A stretch of 64,000 bases of DNA. It comes from an uncultured Candidatus Saccharibacteria bacterium. GTDB taxonomy: Bacteria; Patescibacteriota; Saccharimonadia; Saccharimonadales; Saccharimonadaceae. This document shows positions 35,324-43,547 of this stretch, piece after piece (the stretch's first letter is position 1; every line of letters starts with the position of its first letter). The stretch spans positions 1 through 64,000 of the forward strand of contig CAMZIL010000001.1 of NCBI GenBank assembly GCA_947307225.1, in the 5' to 3' direction. The position numbers were made by a program, and so were the translations under genes. A model generated the notes under the pieces. That model saw only the letters and a program-made list of their open reading frames with translations. It did no database searches and was not told the origin of the DNA.

Positions 35324-36149
35324 CGTTGCCCTCCTGTGTTTGTTCTTCGTTGCCAGCCTGGCTCTCGTCGGTGGTAGTTTCTGGTTCAGTGTCGTTTTCG
35401 GTGTTTTCAGTGTTTTCTTCCGGGTTATCGTCTGGATCTGGCGTTGGCTGGCTCTGCTCCGTCCACTGGGCATAAAGCGTCAATTCGCCGCCGTTTAGGA
35501 AGGACAGAATCTGCCCATCGGTATAGCTTTCACCAGTGCCGTCGGCTTTAGTGTTCCAGCCGCCGAACGTGTAGCCGTTGCGGCTAAAGCTGTTAGCGCT
35601 GAGCGGTTGCGACAAATAGAGGCTATAGCGTTGGTTTGTCATGTCACCGGTGCCACCATTTGCGTCAAAAGTAATTTCATAAATCGTCGCATGCGCAATT
35701 GCGCTAGAGCGACCGTTAATGTGGAGGTAACCCTTATTAGCGAAATTGTTCGTAAAGATAATCGTATACTGCCCCTCGCTGATCGCAATGAAAGAGGCTC
35801 CGTTTGCGTTAATCGTGCCGCCGGAAACGCCCGCGAGAGTATAGTCCTGTGACGGATACTGACGAACAGTGTAGCTCGCCGAAACAGCAGCGATCTTTCT
35901 ACAGCTATTGTTTGCGACAAGTACGTCAGACTGAAAACCTTGGTCATTAGAAACAGAAAAACGGAGCTCATTTTCATTGCCGCCGTTAATCACTGCGCAG
36001 AGCTTAATGCCAGTCTCGCCTTCCGCAAACGAGCCCAAACCATCCGTTGCGCCGGCGCTCAAAAACCTAGGTAGCAACACTGCTACAAACAGAAAGATGA
36101 CGACTAGAATCAAATTCAAGCGCCCAAAATCGTTTGTTTTCCTGCGCAT
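35295..36149 (-). CDS. Surface protein with InlB/Listeria-Bacteroides repeat
   Basis: 284 residues: N-terminal hydrophobic signal/anchor (about 12-32), a beta-rich part, one InlB B-repeat-like unit (about 168-238: ITFDANGGTGDMTNQ, FGGWNTKADGTGESY, LTLYAQW) and a Glu/Asn/Thr-rich acidic tail without a sorting motif. Such repeats occur in secreted adhesins. It is the first gene of the five-gene SipW operon, behind TTGACT-N17-TAGATT and a leader of about 55 bases with AAGAGAG before ATG. Confidence 0.72.
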   Translation of the reverse strand: MRRKTNDFGRLNLILVVIFLFVAVLLPRFLSAGATDGLGSFAEGETGIKLCAVINGGNENELRFSVSNDQGFQSDVLVANNSCRKIAAVSASYTVRQYPSQDYTLAGVSGGTINANGASFIAISEGQYTIIFTNNFANKGYLHINGRSSAIAHATIYEITFDANGGTGDMTNQRYSLYLSQPLSANSFSRNGYTFGGWNTKADGTGESYTDGQILSFLNGGELTLYAQWTEQSQPTPDPDDNPEENTENTENDTEPETTTDESQAGNEEQTQEGNDAPSQTDQE

Positions 36150-36209
36150 TTTCTCTCTTGTTTATTTTGATTTTTGTAGAACTTTTTGTTTTGACCTTGT
36201 TCTGCTATT

Positions 36210-36238
36210 AATCTAGCATAAGCGGCTTAAAAAGTCAA
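36210..36238 (-). promoter_or_regulatory. Promoter of the SipW surface operon
   Basis: TTGACT (36233-36238), 17 bases ending GCTTATGC, TAGATT (36210-36215) on the minus strand. It is the only clear promoter for the five genes down to 32785. Confidence 0.7.
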
Positions 36239-36245
36239 GAGAGTA

Positions 36246-37124
36246 TTAGCGGAAAAGACCGCGTTTTTTCGCGTTGGCAAATTCTTCAATAAGCTCTTTT
36301 TGTTTTTTGGTGAGATTACGTGGAATTTCAACATTAATCGTGACAATATGTGGACCGCGCTGATCGCTACCGAGGCGTGGTGCGCCATGACCAGAGAGCT
36401 TGAAATTCGTACCTGGCTGGGTGCCGGCCGGGATCTTCATCGTAATCTTACCGTCGACGGTTTCGACTTCGACTTCCGTGCCGAGAACAGCATCGGTCAT
36501 TGGGATAGTAACTTCCGAAAGAATCAAATCACCCTCACGCGTGAGAGTCTTGTGCGCGCGGACACGAACCTCAACATAGAGATCGCCGCGTTGGCCGTCA
36601 GCGCTTGGAGCATCGCCACCCTTGCCAGCAAGACGAATGGACTGACCGTCGTAAATACCGGCTGGGATCTTGAGCTTGATTTGCTCGCCCTCAACTGCGA
36701 TAGTCTTGGTAGCGCCAAAAATTGCTTCTTCAAAATCGATCGTAATGCTCGTGCGATAATCGCGACCACGACGTGCTGCACGAAAACCGCCGCCGCCAAA
36801 CATTGCGTTGATGATGTCCTCAAAACCGCCGCCGCCAAAGTCGAAATTAAAGCTCTGGCCGCCGAAGCCGCCGCCAAATGGATTGCCGCCGCCATCGCCG
36901 CCAACGCCGGCATGGCCGAATTGGTCGTAACGGCTGCGCTTGGTTTTATCGCTCAAAACCGAATAAGCTTCGTTGATTTCTTTAAACTTTTCTTCGGCCG
37001 TCTTGTCGCCCGGATTTTTGTCCGGATGATATTTTACGGCAAGCTTACGAAAAGCCTTTTTGATTTCGTCATCAGATGCGCCTTTATTGACGCCAAGTAC
37101 CTCATAATAGTCACGTTTGCTCAT
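36246..37124 (-). CDS. Type II (zinc-finger-less) DnaJ chaperone
   Basis: 292 residues: J domain (1-70, with HPD in [10 protein letters not shown]), a Gly/Phe-rich linker ([12 protein letters not shown]), and two beta-barrel substrate domains. The CXXCXGXG zinc-finger region of DnaJ is absent, so it resembles CbpA. It stimulates the DnaK ATPase. ATG 37122-37124 (MSKRDYYEV) lies 9 bases after TGCTATACT; the in-frame TTG two codons earlier is too close to the -10. A CIRCE-like operator covers the region just upstream. dnaK and hrcA are not in the window. Confidence 0.9.
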   Translation of the reverse strand: MSKRDYYEVLGVNKGASDDEIKKAFRKLAVKYHPDKNPGDKTAEEKFKEINEAYSVLSDKTKRSRYDQFGHAGVGGDGGGNPFGGGFGGQSFNFDFGGGGFEDIINAMFGGGGFRAARRGRDYRTSITIDFEEAIFGATKTIAVEGEQIKLKIPAGIYDGQSIRLAGKGGDAPSADGQRGDLYVEVRVRAHKTLTREGDLILSEVTIPMTDAVLGTEVEVETVDGKITMKIPAGTQPGTNFKLSGHGAPRLGSDQRGPHIVTINVEIPRNLTKKQKELIEEFANAKKRGLFR

Positions 37125-37143
37125 ACTCAAAAAAGTATAGCAC

Positions 37144-37171
37144 TTAGCACTCCCCCATGCAAGAGTGCTAA
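37144..37171. promoter_or_regulatory. CIRCE-like operator (HrcA site)
   Basis: TTAGCACTC, 10 bases, GAGTGCTAA: both arms match the CIRCE consensus exactly, but the spacer is 10 rather than the canonical 9. It overlaps the -35 region of the dnaJ promoter and the 3' end of the EamA gene, so HrcA repression relieved by heat is expected. Confidence 0.85.
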
Positions 37172-38115
37172 TTCATCATAACAATACCCACAATAATCAG
37201 CACCGCAGCGATCAAATACTGTGCCATGATTTTGTGAGTGATGCGTTTGCCATGAATAAACTTCGGGAAAATGCGACCCAAAAAGAGCGTGAAGAAGAAC
37301 GAAACAAAGAGGCCGGCAACCTTACCAATCGCAGTCATCATTGCAACTACTGGAACGACGATAAGGCCGTATTTATAGAGGAATTCCGCAGCAGTAAACG
37401 TAATATTATCCGCGATGAGTGCCGCTGAGTTTTTCGCATGCCCCTTCCCCGTAAAGAAAGTCGTGCGAAAAGCCTTGCGCCAAGACTTGAAGCAAATAAT
37501 GATCATAAAGACCATGAGTGCGGAGCCGATTTCGAAGAAGAAAAGGCCCTGGCCAAATAGCGTCAAATCGGCAGTATAACCTTTGATGAAGAATGCATAC
37601 ACAACGTCGGAAAGAATCGAGAAAAACGCCGACGTAATTGTGAGTACCGCGACTTTGAGATTTGGCGATTGGCGCTCTTTTTTGCTCGTCCCGCCAAGTA
37701 CAATAATCAAAATTGCCACCATGATAATGAGGAGGCCAAAACCCTGGTTAGCCGTGATCGATTCACTCAAAATCAACACGCCAAGACCGAGCGAAATGAG
37801 CGGGCTAAGCTGGCCAAAAATATTCACATCGGCCGCGTCGCCGGTCTGCAAAGCTTTGAAATAATAGACCGAGCCAATGATGTTAATGGCGCCAGCAAGA
37901 ATGAGGCCAACCGCCGTGCCGAACGGCAAAACAAAAACGGCGCGACCAAAAATCGCGAACAGCAGTAGCATCGTCAAAAAGAAGCTCGGCAAACGACCAA
38001 TGATTAATGCCCCGGCACGTTTTTTCGGTAGCGCGAGGTCGGTCAAATAATTCTCAATGTATGCGCCGGAAGTATAGAAGAATTGCGCAAAAATAGGAAA
38101 AATTGCCCACAGCAT
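37168..38115 (-). CDS. EamA/DMT-family transporter
   Basis: 315 residues from ATG 38113-38115 with about ten membrane segments in two similar halves, as in EamA (drug/metabolite) transporters. Motifs include the first half [10 protein letters not shown] and [13 protein letters not shown], and the end-of-half [16 protein letters not shown] and [27 protein letters not shown]. The substrate is unknown. TATAAT (38122-38127) is 6 bases before this ATG: leaderless. The six-codon-longer frame starts inside the promoter. Confidence 0.82.
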   Translation of the reverse strand: MLWAIFPIFAQFFYTSGAYIENYLTDLALPKKRAGALIIGRLPSFFLTMLLLFAIFGRAVFVLPFGTAVGLILAGAINIIGSVYYFKALQTGDAADVNIFGQLSPLISLGLGVLILSESITANQGFGLLIIMVAILIIVLGGTSKKERQSPNLKVAVLTITSAFFSILSDVVYAFFIKGYTADLTLFGQGLFFFEIGSALMVFMIIICFKSWRKAFRTTFFTGKGHAKNSAALIADNITFTAAEFLYKYGLIVVPVVAMMTAIGKVAGLFVSFFFTLFLGRIFPKFIHGKRITHKIMAQYLIAAVLIIVGIVMMN

Positions 38116-38136
38116 AAGCTTATTATACAACAAATA

Positions 38137-38853
38137 CTAGATGTCTCGGCGCGAGACGGAGATAGAAGAAGAGTCGTCCGTAAAATCGTCTTTGATTTCG
38201 CGATTAAATAGAACCGCGATCAAAGTACTGAGCTCGGCATAGCCAAGCAAGTTTTCTTTTTCGTCGATTATCAAGACATAGTCCGTATGGTTGCGCAGGA
38301 AAACCGCGAGCAATTGCTCGAGCGTATAATCATCACGCGCAAATACAACGTCATGTTCCATCAATTTCGAAACCGGCTGGTCTTTTGCGATATGCAGTAA
38401 ATCAAGTTTATCTGTGCGGATGAGGCCGCAAACTTTTTTTGCCTTATTGAGTACTGGGAAAATTGTGTCGCCAGTCTTGTAGAGTTTGTCGAGATTAAGC
38501 GGACCGAGCATGTCGCTGTCGTTCAGGAAAACGATGTCTTCGCGCGGCATCATCACCAAAATCGCCTTGCGTTTATCGAACGACATTGCGCCGGAAATCA
38601 AATTGCGGTCCTTTACGCTAAGGATTTCGCGTGGCGTGCGACGAATCACTTGGATCAATTCTTTTTCAGTCTTTGGTACGAAGCTGTCGTGTTCAATTTG
38701 CGCGGCCGACGCGACACGCTCTTCGTACTTTACGAGGTCATTCTCACGCACTTTTTCGACATCAGCAATTCGCTTTTCGCGGTATTTATCGAAATGCGGA
38801 TCGAGCTTTTTTACGATCTTTGCGATGACGCGATGCGGAAATGATTTCTTCAT
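38137..38853 (-). CDS. CBS-domain protein (CorC/CNNM-like CBS pair without DUF21)
   Basis: 238 residues from ATG 38851-38853. A basic helical N-terminus (about 1-65) is followed by SVKDRNLISGAMSFDKRKAILVMMPREDIVFL and two CBS motifs (about 105-220, with VCGLIRTDKLDLL and VLIIDEKENLLGYAELSTL), as in the cytoplasmic half of CorC/hemolysin-type proteins. The membrane domain is missing. CBS pairs bind adenosine nucleotides. TATAAT (38860-38865) is 6 bases before ATG: leaderless. Confidence 0.75.
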   Translation of the reverse strand: MKKSFPHRVIAKIVKKLDPHFDKYREKRIADVEKVRENDLVKYEERVASAAQIEHDSFVPKTEKELIQVIRRTPREILSVKDRNLISGAMSFDKRKAILVMMPREDIVFLNDSDMLGPLNLDKLYKTGDTIFPVLNKAKKVCGLIRTDKLDLLHIAKDQPVSKLMEHDVVFARDDYTLEQLLAVFLRNHTDYVLIIDEKENLLGYAELSTLIAVLFNREIKDDFTDDSSSISVSRRDI

Positions 38854-38939
38854 ACTATTATTATACAACACTTGACAGATACCCACCGCTTATGCTTAAA
38901 TAAAGTCAGAATTTTTCTAAAATAAAAAGGTCAAATTTT

Positions 38940-39515
38940 ATGAAGAAAAAGAGAGCCATCGTCGCCGCTATTGCCGTAGCCGGCATTGCTGTTATTGGCG
39001 GGACTTTTGCGTTTTATGCCGACCAGGCTTCTTTTTCTAGCATCTTCAACCTTGGCTCGCCGCAAGTAGAATTTACCGAAACCTTTGAATCGCCTAACTA
39101 TTGGAAGAGTTGCGACGTTACGCCAAAAACTTTGATTATCACAAACAAGACGGATTACCCTGTTAAAGCCCGCTTCAAAATGGAGCAGTACTGGAAAGCA
39201 AGCGGCAGCACGAGCGCCGACCATACGACGGAATTGCCGCTGCAATACCAGAATGCTGACGTTGCAATTATCGGATTCCAAAACGATGACGATTGGGAGT
39301 TTGATGGCGAATGGTACACCTATAAAACCACGCTCCAAAAAGGCGAATCGACCAATTCTCTGCTAAAAGATGTCACGTTCAACTGCACGCAAAACTTCGC
39401 TGGCAGCATAGTCTACTCCGACGATGGATCAACCGGCTACACCGCCGCTGGCGATTACGCGAACGCAAAATTTCACCTATTTATTACTGCGCAAACAAAT
39501 CAAGTGACTGAATAG
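38940..39515 (+). CDS. TasA/BsaA-like exported protein
   Basis: 191 residues. Signal segment ends IGGTFAFYADQ; mature part VEFTETFESPNYWKSCDVTPKTLIITNK, KMEQYWKAS, IIGFQNDDDWEFDGEWYTY, YSDDGSTGY. It is the closest paralogue of the protein at 152-760 and shares the AAGGTCAAA word before its start codon. The promoter is TTGACA (38872-38877), 18 bases ending GCTTATGC, TTAAAT. It is monocistronic and abuts the convergent DHH gene with zero spacing. Processing by the SipW peptidase at 34245 is inferred. Confidence 0.78.
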   Translation: MKKKRAIVAAIAVAGIAVIGGTFAFYADQASFSSIFNLGSPQVEFTETFESPNYWKSCDVTPKTLIITNKTDYPVKARFKMEQYWKASGSTSADHTTELPLQYQNADVAIIGFQNDDDWEFDGEWYTYKTTLQKGESTNSLLKDVTFNCTQNFAGSIVYSDDGSTGYTAAGDYANAKFHLFITAQTNQVTE

Positions 39516-40487
39516 TTATTGCTCGTCGAGCAGTTTCAAAGTTGCGCCGATTAATTCTGGCAGCACTGTTTCGTAGTCTTCATAAATGCGGAAGCCGGCA
39601 GCATATGGATGCCCGCCGCCACCAAAGAAACCAGCGAGCTGGTCGGAAATTGGTTTGCTACTGCGGATTTTGCCAGTCAACTTACCGTCTGGATAAGTCT
39701 TGATTGCGACAGCGATTTCTACGCCTTCAACGAGGCGCAATTCTTCAAGAATAAGAACGTTCGGGTTGTATTCGTCGGAATATTCCTGGATGTCATCAAA
39801 CGGAATCAAGACCGTCGCGAGACGACCATCCAAATGATATTCGACACGCTTAATAAGGTCTGCCTTGTAATCCAAAATGCGTGGCGACTTTTTCGCGAAC
39901 TCACGACGACGTTCTTCCATGTCGGCAATCTGCGCGCCATCATCAATCAATGTTGCAGCTGCGCGATAGTCATCGGCGCTCGTCGACGGCGAAGTCAGGC
40001 CGAGCGTATCGGCAAGAATGCCGTAAAGAAGATGCTCGGCGCACTGTGCATTAATTGCAATATTCTGCTCCGTAAAAATCTTATAAAGCAGCGAGCAGCA
40101 GCTCGATGTCGTTTCGATGATGCTTTCGTAATTAAAATCTAGATCTGCTTCCGTTTCGTGATGGTCGATCACAAAAACCGGCGAAGTATATAGGCAGTTG
40201 CGAATGACTGGATCATCGAGCAGCTTGCTGAGCAAAACTGAGCTCGCGGTATCAACGATAATGAATGCGTCCGCCTTGTAAGCAAAATCATTCGTGATGC
40301 GATCCCAGCCCGCAAAGTAGCGCATGTATTTTGGAATATCAACCGGACAGTAAAGCGAAACCTCGCAGCCAGTCAACGCTTCTTCGAGCGCCAAAGCAGA
40401 ACCCAAAGAATCACCATCCGGATTCTCGGCCTGAATAATACAAATATGTTTTTTGTCTTTTATAAAATCGCTGAATTTATCGTACAT
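39516..40487 (-). CDS. DHH/DHHA1 phosphoesterase (NrnA-like)
   Basis: 323 residues. DHH domain: AENPDGDSLGSALAL (metal Asp pair), FIIVDTAS and VIDHHETEAD; then DHHA1 with GGGGHPYAAGF. This is the NrnA plan: enzymes that degrade short oligoribonucleotides (nanoRNA) and pAp or c-di-AMP-derived pApA. Which substrate applies is not decidable here. TGCTAGAAT (40495-40500) is 7 bases before ATG 40485-40487: leaderless. Confidence 0.88.
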   Translation of the reverse strand: MYDKFSDFIKDKKHICIIQAENPDGDSLGSALALEEALTGCEVSLYCPVDIPKYMRYFAGWDRITNDFAYKADAFIIVDTASSVLLSKLLDDPVIRNCLYTSPVFVIDHHETEADLDFNYESIIETTSSCCSLLYKIFTEQNIAINAQCAEHLLYGILADTLGLTSPSTSADDYRAAATLIDDGAQIADMEERRREFAKKSPRILDYKADLIKRVEYHLDGRLATVLIPFDDIQEYSDEYNPNVLILEELRLVEGVEIAVAIKTYPDGKLTGKIRSSKPISDQLAGFFGGGGHPYAAGFRIYEDYETVLPELIGATLKLLDEQ

Positions 40488-40505
40488 TAAGATAATTCTA
40501 GCATA

Positions 40506-40751
40506 TTAATAGACGTAAAAATTGCTGCTACTCGTATTCTTGAGCATTTCATACAGCGACGCGCCATAGTCGCGGCGATACAAAAGAGTATCCAAATATT
40601 TGGAGGTAATTTTATTACCCCACTTTTTGCCGAACGAATATTCCGTCGACGAACGGTAATTAATTAGTTTTAGCGTATAACGGTTTGAGCCGTAGTCGAA
40701 CTCTACTTCGCGCCCACGCCAAAGTAAGTCCTTGAGATAACTTGGGTCCAT
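40506..40751 (-). CDS. Orphan 81-residue protein
   Basis: 81 residues from ATG 40749-40751, placed by the GAGGAG site 6 bases upstream. Rich in Tyr, Arg and Ser with WRGREVEFDYGSNRYTLKL; no membrane or signal segment and no recognised motif. A TGCTATAAT box lies about 40 bases upstream, so it has its own promoter and an ordinary leader. Confidence 0.55.
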   Translation of the reverse strand: MDPSYLKDLLWRGREVEFDYGSNRYTLKLINYRSSTEYSFGKKWGNKITSKYLDTLLYRRDYGASLYEMLKNTSSSNFYVY

Positions 40752-40799
40752 CACTTCTCCTCGAACTTTTAATGATTTATATCATTATAGCACGCAAAA

Positions 40800-41624
40800 T
40801 TAGTCGGGGAATTTTATTTCGTCATTTTTTGCAAATGAATACATGTCACCAGAATTGTACTGGTAGCCAAGCGCCGTGCTGTCGCCGGTTAGGACGAAGA
40901 GTAGTCTAATCGCGCCGCCAATAGTAGACGAAGTATCGACGCCGGAGACCACGCGCTTGCGGGCCATGAGCGTAAATAAATAAACGTTTTCCGTTTTGAT
41001 GCTGTCGCCCGAAACCTGCAATAATTGCGCGACATTTCCTATGGTCGTGTTAAGAGATTTGAGCGCCGCCTCGCCTTTGGTAGTTGCGACACTGCCGCTG
41101 TAATAATTGTCCGTAAAGTCGTCGCAATTGCGAAGCCAATAAAAGCGTTTCGGAATCACGCTTTCGCCATCATCGGAAAAGACATAGCATGATCCACCTT
41201 CAGCTTGCGATTCCCATGCGCCAGACAAAATAGCGCCGATTTCCTCTGTCGGCACTTCTGTCGAAGTATTACTAGAACCAGAATTCGTCGATGCCGGTTT
41301 ATCCTTTTTCGTCGGCCATAAGAACACGGCTGCAGTAGCCGCACCGGCGATCAATAAAACGAGAATAATAATTAGGACGACGAGGCCTTTCTTGCTCTTT
41401 TTCTCTGGCGGCGTTGTAGTGACAGTCTCCGTCGCGGGTTCTTCGTCGTCTTCGGGAATTTCAACTGGATGCTCGGCAACGGCCTTGATTTCGGCCGCAA
41501 CCGATGCTGGCGTCGGGGCTTCATTTTCTTCGGCAGGAGACTCTACGTCAGCCTCGACATCAAGAATCATATCAGATGCAGAAATCAGGATTTCTTCGCC
41601 CAATTTGTTGTCGTCTTTTCCCAC
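40800..41624 (-). CDS. Single-pass membrane protein with acidic cytoplasmic N-terminus
   Basis: 274 residues. Start GTG 41622-41624 with TGGAG before it. An acidic Glu/Ala/Pro-rich cytoplasmic part (1-72), one helix (about 77-100, GLVVLIIILVLLI), a Ser/Thr linker and an extracytoplasmic domain (about 125-274) with two Cys (GGSCYVFSDDG and LRNCDDF). The -10 TGCTACAAT lies about 30 bases upstream. It resembles other N-in anchored proteins of this genome; function unknown. Confidence 0.6.
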   Translation of the reverse strand: MGKDDNKLGEEILISASDMILDVEADVESPAEENEAPTPASVAAEIKAVAEHPVEIPEDDEEPATETVTTTPPEKKSKKGLVVLIIILVLLIAGAATAAVFLWPTKKDKPASTNSGSSNTSTEVPTEEIGAILSGAWESQAEGGSCYVFSDDGESVIPKRFYWLRNCDDFTDNYYSGSVATTKGEAALKSLNTTIGNVAQLLQVSGDSIKTENVYLFTLMARKRVVSGVDTSSTIGGAIRLLFVLTGDSTALGYQYNSGDMYSFAKNDEIKFPD

Positions 41625-41701
41625 TCTGACTCCACTTTATGCTTATGGATATATTGTAGCATGGTTTTAGCAACAAAGCATGATATAATTAACGGGTACC
41701 T

Positions 41702-41777
41702 AGGGGCGTAGCTCAGTTGGTAGAGCACTGGTCTCCAAAACCAGGTGTCGCGAGTTCGAGTCTTGCCGCCCCTGCCA
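41702..41777 (+). tRNA. tRNA-Trp (anticodon CCA)
   Basis: 76 bases including an encoded CCA. Acceptor AGGGGCG pairs with CGCCCCT, D-arm GCTCAGTTGGTAGAGC, anticodon stem CTGGT/ACCAG with loop CTCCAAA, T-arm GCGAG-TTCGAGT-CTTGC. TATAAT (41684-41689) lies upstream and a strong terminator directly downstream, so it is a single-gene unit. A CCA rather than UCA anticodon agrees with UGA being read as a stop. Confidence 0.96.
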
Positions 41778-41781
41778 AACC

Positions 41782-41804
41782 TAGACCGATCGGTCTATTT
41801 TTTA
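41782..41804 (+). terminator. tRNA-Trp terminator
   Basis: Perfect 16-base palindrome TAGACCGATCGGTCTA followed by TTTTTTATT. The T-run reaches the stop codon of the convergent membrane protein gene. Confidence 0.88.
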
Positions 41805-42365
41805 TTCCGTTTTTCTATACAGCACGACGTTATAAACATTGCCGTCCATCAACGTGAGGTCGACGGCATATTTTTCATCCTGATAAGTCATGTATTTGTA
41901 ATGGCCATAATTCGTGATTTTTGCGTAGCCAAAGTAGGTCGCAAAATCTGATGCAGTGCGGAGCGGATAGCCGCGATAGTCAATGTCAATCTTCTCAATA
42001 TTCGAGCCGTCAGTCGCGTTTTCGTCGCCAATCGGAGTCGTTGTAAAGAAGCCGAGGCGCGAGATATTCTTTTCGGCGTCAACGGAAATCGAAATATTGC
42101 GCCAGGAATAATCAAACTCCGCGTCAATAACCTCGTGGCCGAGCACTTCGTTCGGCAACTGTTCATCGATCGTGAGCCCCTCGAAGTGAATTTTCGATAG
42201 GTCAACCGCGGCATTCAAGATATCGTCTTCATGGTGAAGGTGATTGTTGGCAAAAACAATTACGAGCGCTACGGCGAGCGCCAAAAAGAAGAGTGCGATC
42301 GTCCAGACAGTAAACAATTTACGTCGATGTGCGGATAACGAACGACGAATCCCTTTTGCAGTCAT
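41802..42365 (-). CDS. Single-pass membrane protein of unknown function
   Basis: 187 residues: basic start, one helix (about 20-40), then an extracytoplasmic domain with DLSKIHFEGLTIDEQLPNEVLGHE and repeated beta-like segments. GGGAAGG precedes ATG 42363-42365; CAGTATAAT lies about 26 bases upstream. No family recognised; the domain looks like a small repeated sheet with Tyr-rich end (GYAKITNYGHYKYMTY). Confidence 0.58.
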   Translation of the reverse strand: MTAKGIRRSLSAHRRKLFTVWTIALFFLALAVALVIVFANNHLHHEDDILNAAVDLSKIHFEGLTIDEQLPNEVLGHEVIDAEFDYSWRNISISVDAEKNISRLGFFTTTPIGDENATDGSNIEKIDIDYRGYPLRTASDFATYFGYAKITNYGHYKYMTYQDEKYAVDLTLMDGNVYNVVLYRKTE

Positions 42366-42470
42366 TGCCTTCCCTTTTTACTTATGCTTATTATACTGGA
42401 CGCTTTTGCATTTTGCAAAGTTAAATCTGCTTATGCTAAAATGATTTTAATTGTTAAAAGAGGGTGGAAA

Positions 42471-43208
42471 ATGAGTATTATTAACGACGATCCAAACGCG
42501 CAGGCTGATGCCGACGCAGAGCGAGGCATTGCGCCAGTAATTGGTGGCACACCAAAACCAATTTCGGTACAAAAAATCGATAGCGACGACTCTCCGTCGA
42601 TGCCGAAGGGCGGCCTGAAACCGTTGCACGAGCATGATTTCCAGGTTGACGTTGACAAGGCACTTGCCGACGACACGCCAGGCACAGCATCTTTTGATGG
42701 TCCACGCGACAATAAATTCGTCGATTTTTCTGACTTCATCGAGGCTCCAATCGACGACACCCCAGAAGAAACAGAAACCAAGGAAGAAAAATCGATCAAT
42801 ATCGTAGACGAGACTCCAGAAGCAGAAAGCTTGATCGATGACGCCGAGGAACCGGCGGAAGAGCCAAAGGAAGAACCAAAAGCCGAGCCAAAGAACGACG
42901 GCGATCTCAAAATCGACCCAGAGCACGCCGTCGAAGAAGCAAATGAAGATTTCTTCCGCGCCCTCAACGAGAGAGTCGCAAAGCTCCGCCGCGAGCGTAA
43001 CGAATTAATCGTCCAGGCCGACAAAAAAGAGGACGAAATGACGATGATCGAGCGCTATAACTCCCAATATGACCTCCTTGGCGAGTTCGACAAAATCGAG
43101 CGTGACCGCGTCGAATCCCTCCGAAATGAGGTCCGCGACCTCCGTGAACAGTCCAAGAAAAAGGACCATTCCATCCGCTCCATCTTGAAAACTATTCGCA
43201 CAATGTAG
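42471..43208 (+). CDS. Acidic cytoplasmic protein with C-terminal coiled coil
   Basis: 245 residues from ATG 42471, set by GAGGGTGG. Residues 1-155 are disordered-looking and acidic (Asp, Glu, Pro, Ala); residues 160-240 are a heptad-rich coiled coil (LNERVAKLRRERNELIVQ, LGEFDKIERDRVESLRNEVRDLREQ). The promoter carries GCTTATGCTAAAAT. No signal or membrane segment. It may be a scaffold protein. The noncoding region follows directly. Confidence 0.6.
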   Translation: MSIINDDPNAQADADAERGIAPVIGGTPKPISVQKIDSDDSPSMPKGGLKPLHEHDFQVDVDKALADDTPGTASFDGPRDNKFVDFSDFIEAPIDDTPEETETKEEKSINIVDETPEAESLIDDAEEPAEEPKEEPKAEPKNDGDLKIDPEHAVEEANEDFFRALNERVAKLRRERNELIVQADKKEDEMTMIERYNSQYDLLGEFDKIERDRVESLRNEVRDLREQSKKKDHSIRSILKTIRTM

Positions 43209-43225
43209 CGATTTTAAGATTATTC

Positions 43226-43254
43226 TTGACTTTTTTGCAAAACTATGCTACAAT
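43226..43254 (+). promoter_or_regulatory. Promoter of candidate RNA 1
   Basis: TTGACT (43226-43231), 17 bases ending CTATGC, TACAAT (43249-43254). Transcription should start near 43261. Confidence 0.8.
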
Positions 43255-43260
43255 AATACT

Positions 43261-43541
43261 TACAGTCGGCGTTTTTGGTGCCGCCTGTCCTGTAGCATGG
43301 CTTGCGGAGGGCTTTTAATGGGGGCCCAATTACCCAATCCGCTAGCCCCATCTTTTCTTCCCCTGATACTCCTCGCCACGTTTTGTCATTGAACTAAAAG
43401 ATCCGTGAAAATAGAGGGGTGTACGTGGCCAACCCCGAGAGCTTGCGTACAGTATAAAAAAGAAAAAATAAAGAGTATCAGGCATAAAGTCCTGGCTTCC
43501 TTCCCGAGAATTTCGGGAAGGGGCTGGGCAATATTTTTTTT
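43261..43541 (+). ncRNA. Candidate structured RNA 1 (family not recognised)
   Basis: About 280 bases between a strong promoter and a strong terminator, with no credible reading frame. Predicted helices: a 5' hairpin with GGCG/CGCC; a long arm TGCGGA...TCCGCT (near 43303-43345); a 10-base closing helix CCTGATACTC (43362-43371) with GAGTATCAGG (43473-43482) enclosing GCCACG/CGTGGC; then the terminator stem. Diagnostic motifs of RNase P RNA (GGAAAGUCC), tmRNA (T-loop, tag frame) and SRP RNA (GGAAGGAAGC context) were looked for on this strand and not found. It could be an untypical member of one of these or a new RNA. Confidence 0.6.
43491..43541 (+). terminator. Terminator of candidate RNA 1
   Basis: A 15-base-pair stem with one bulged C (core CTTCCCG/CGGGAAG) is followed by CAATATTTTTTTTAT. 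Confidence 0.8.
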
Positions 43542-43547
43542 ATGTGA

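Noticed and set aside
36205-36225. GCATAAGC as a dispersed intergenic repeat or mobile-element remnant
   Set aside because: Most copies are explained as part of promoters just upstream of the -10 box, read as GCTTATGC on the gene strand. A few, such as those at 15299 and 60983, are at other places and may be chance.
43470-43520. GGGAAGGAAGCC on the minus strand, resembling the SRP RNA GGAAGGAAGC motif
   Set aside because: It is part of the terminator stem of RNA 1; the surrounding SRP helix 8 context is absent and the promoter and T-run point to the plus strand.
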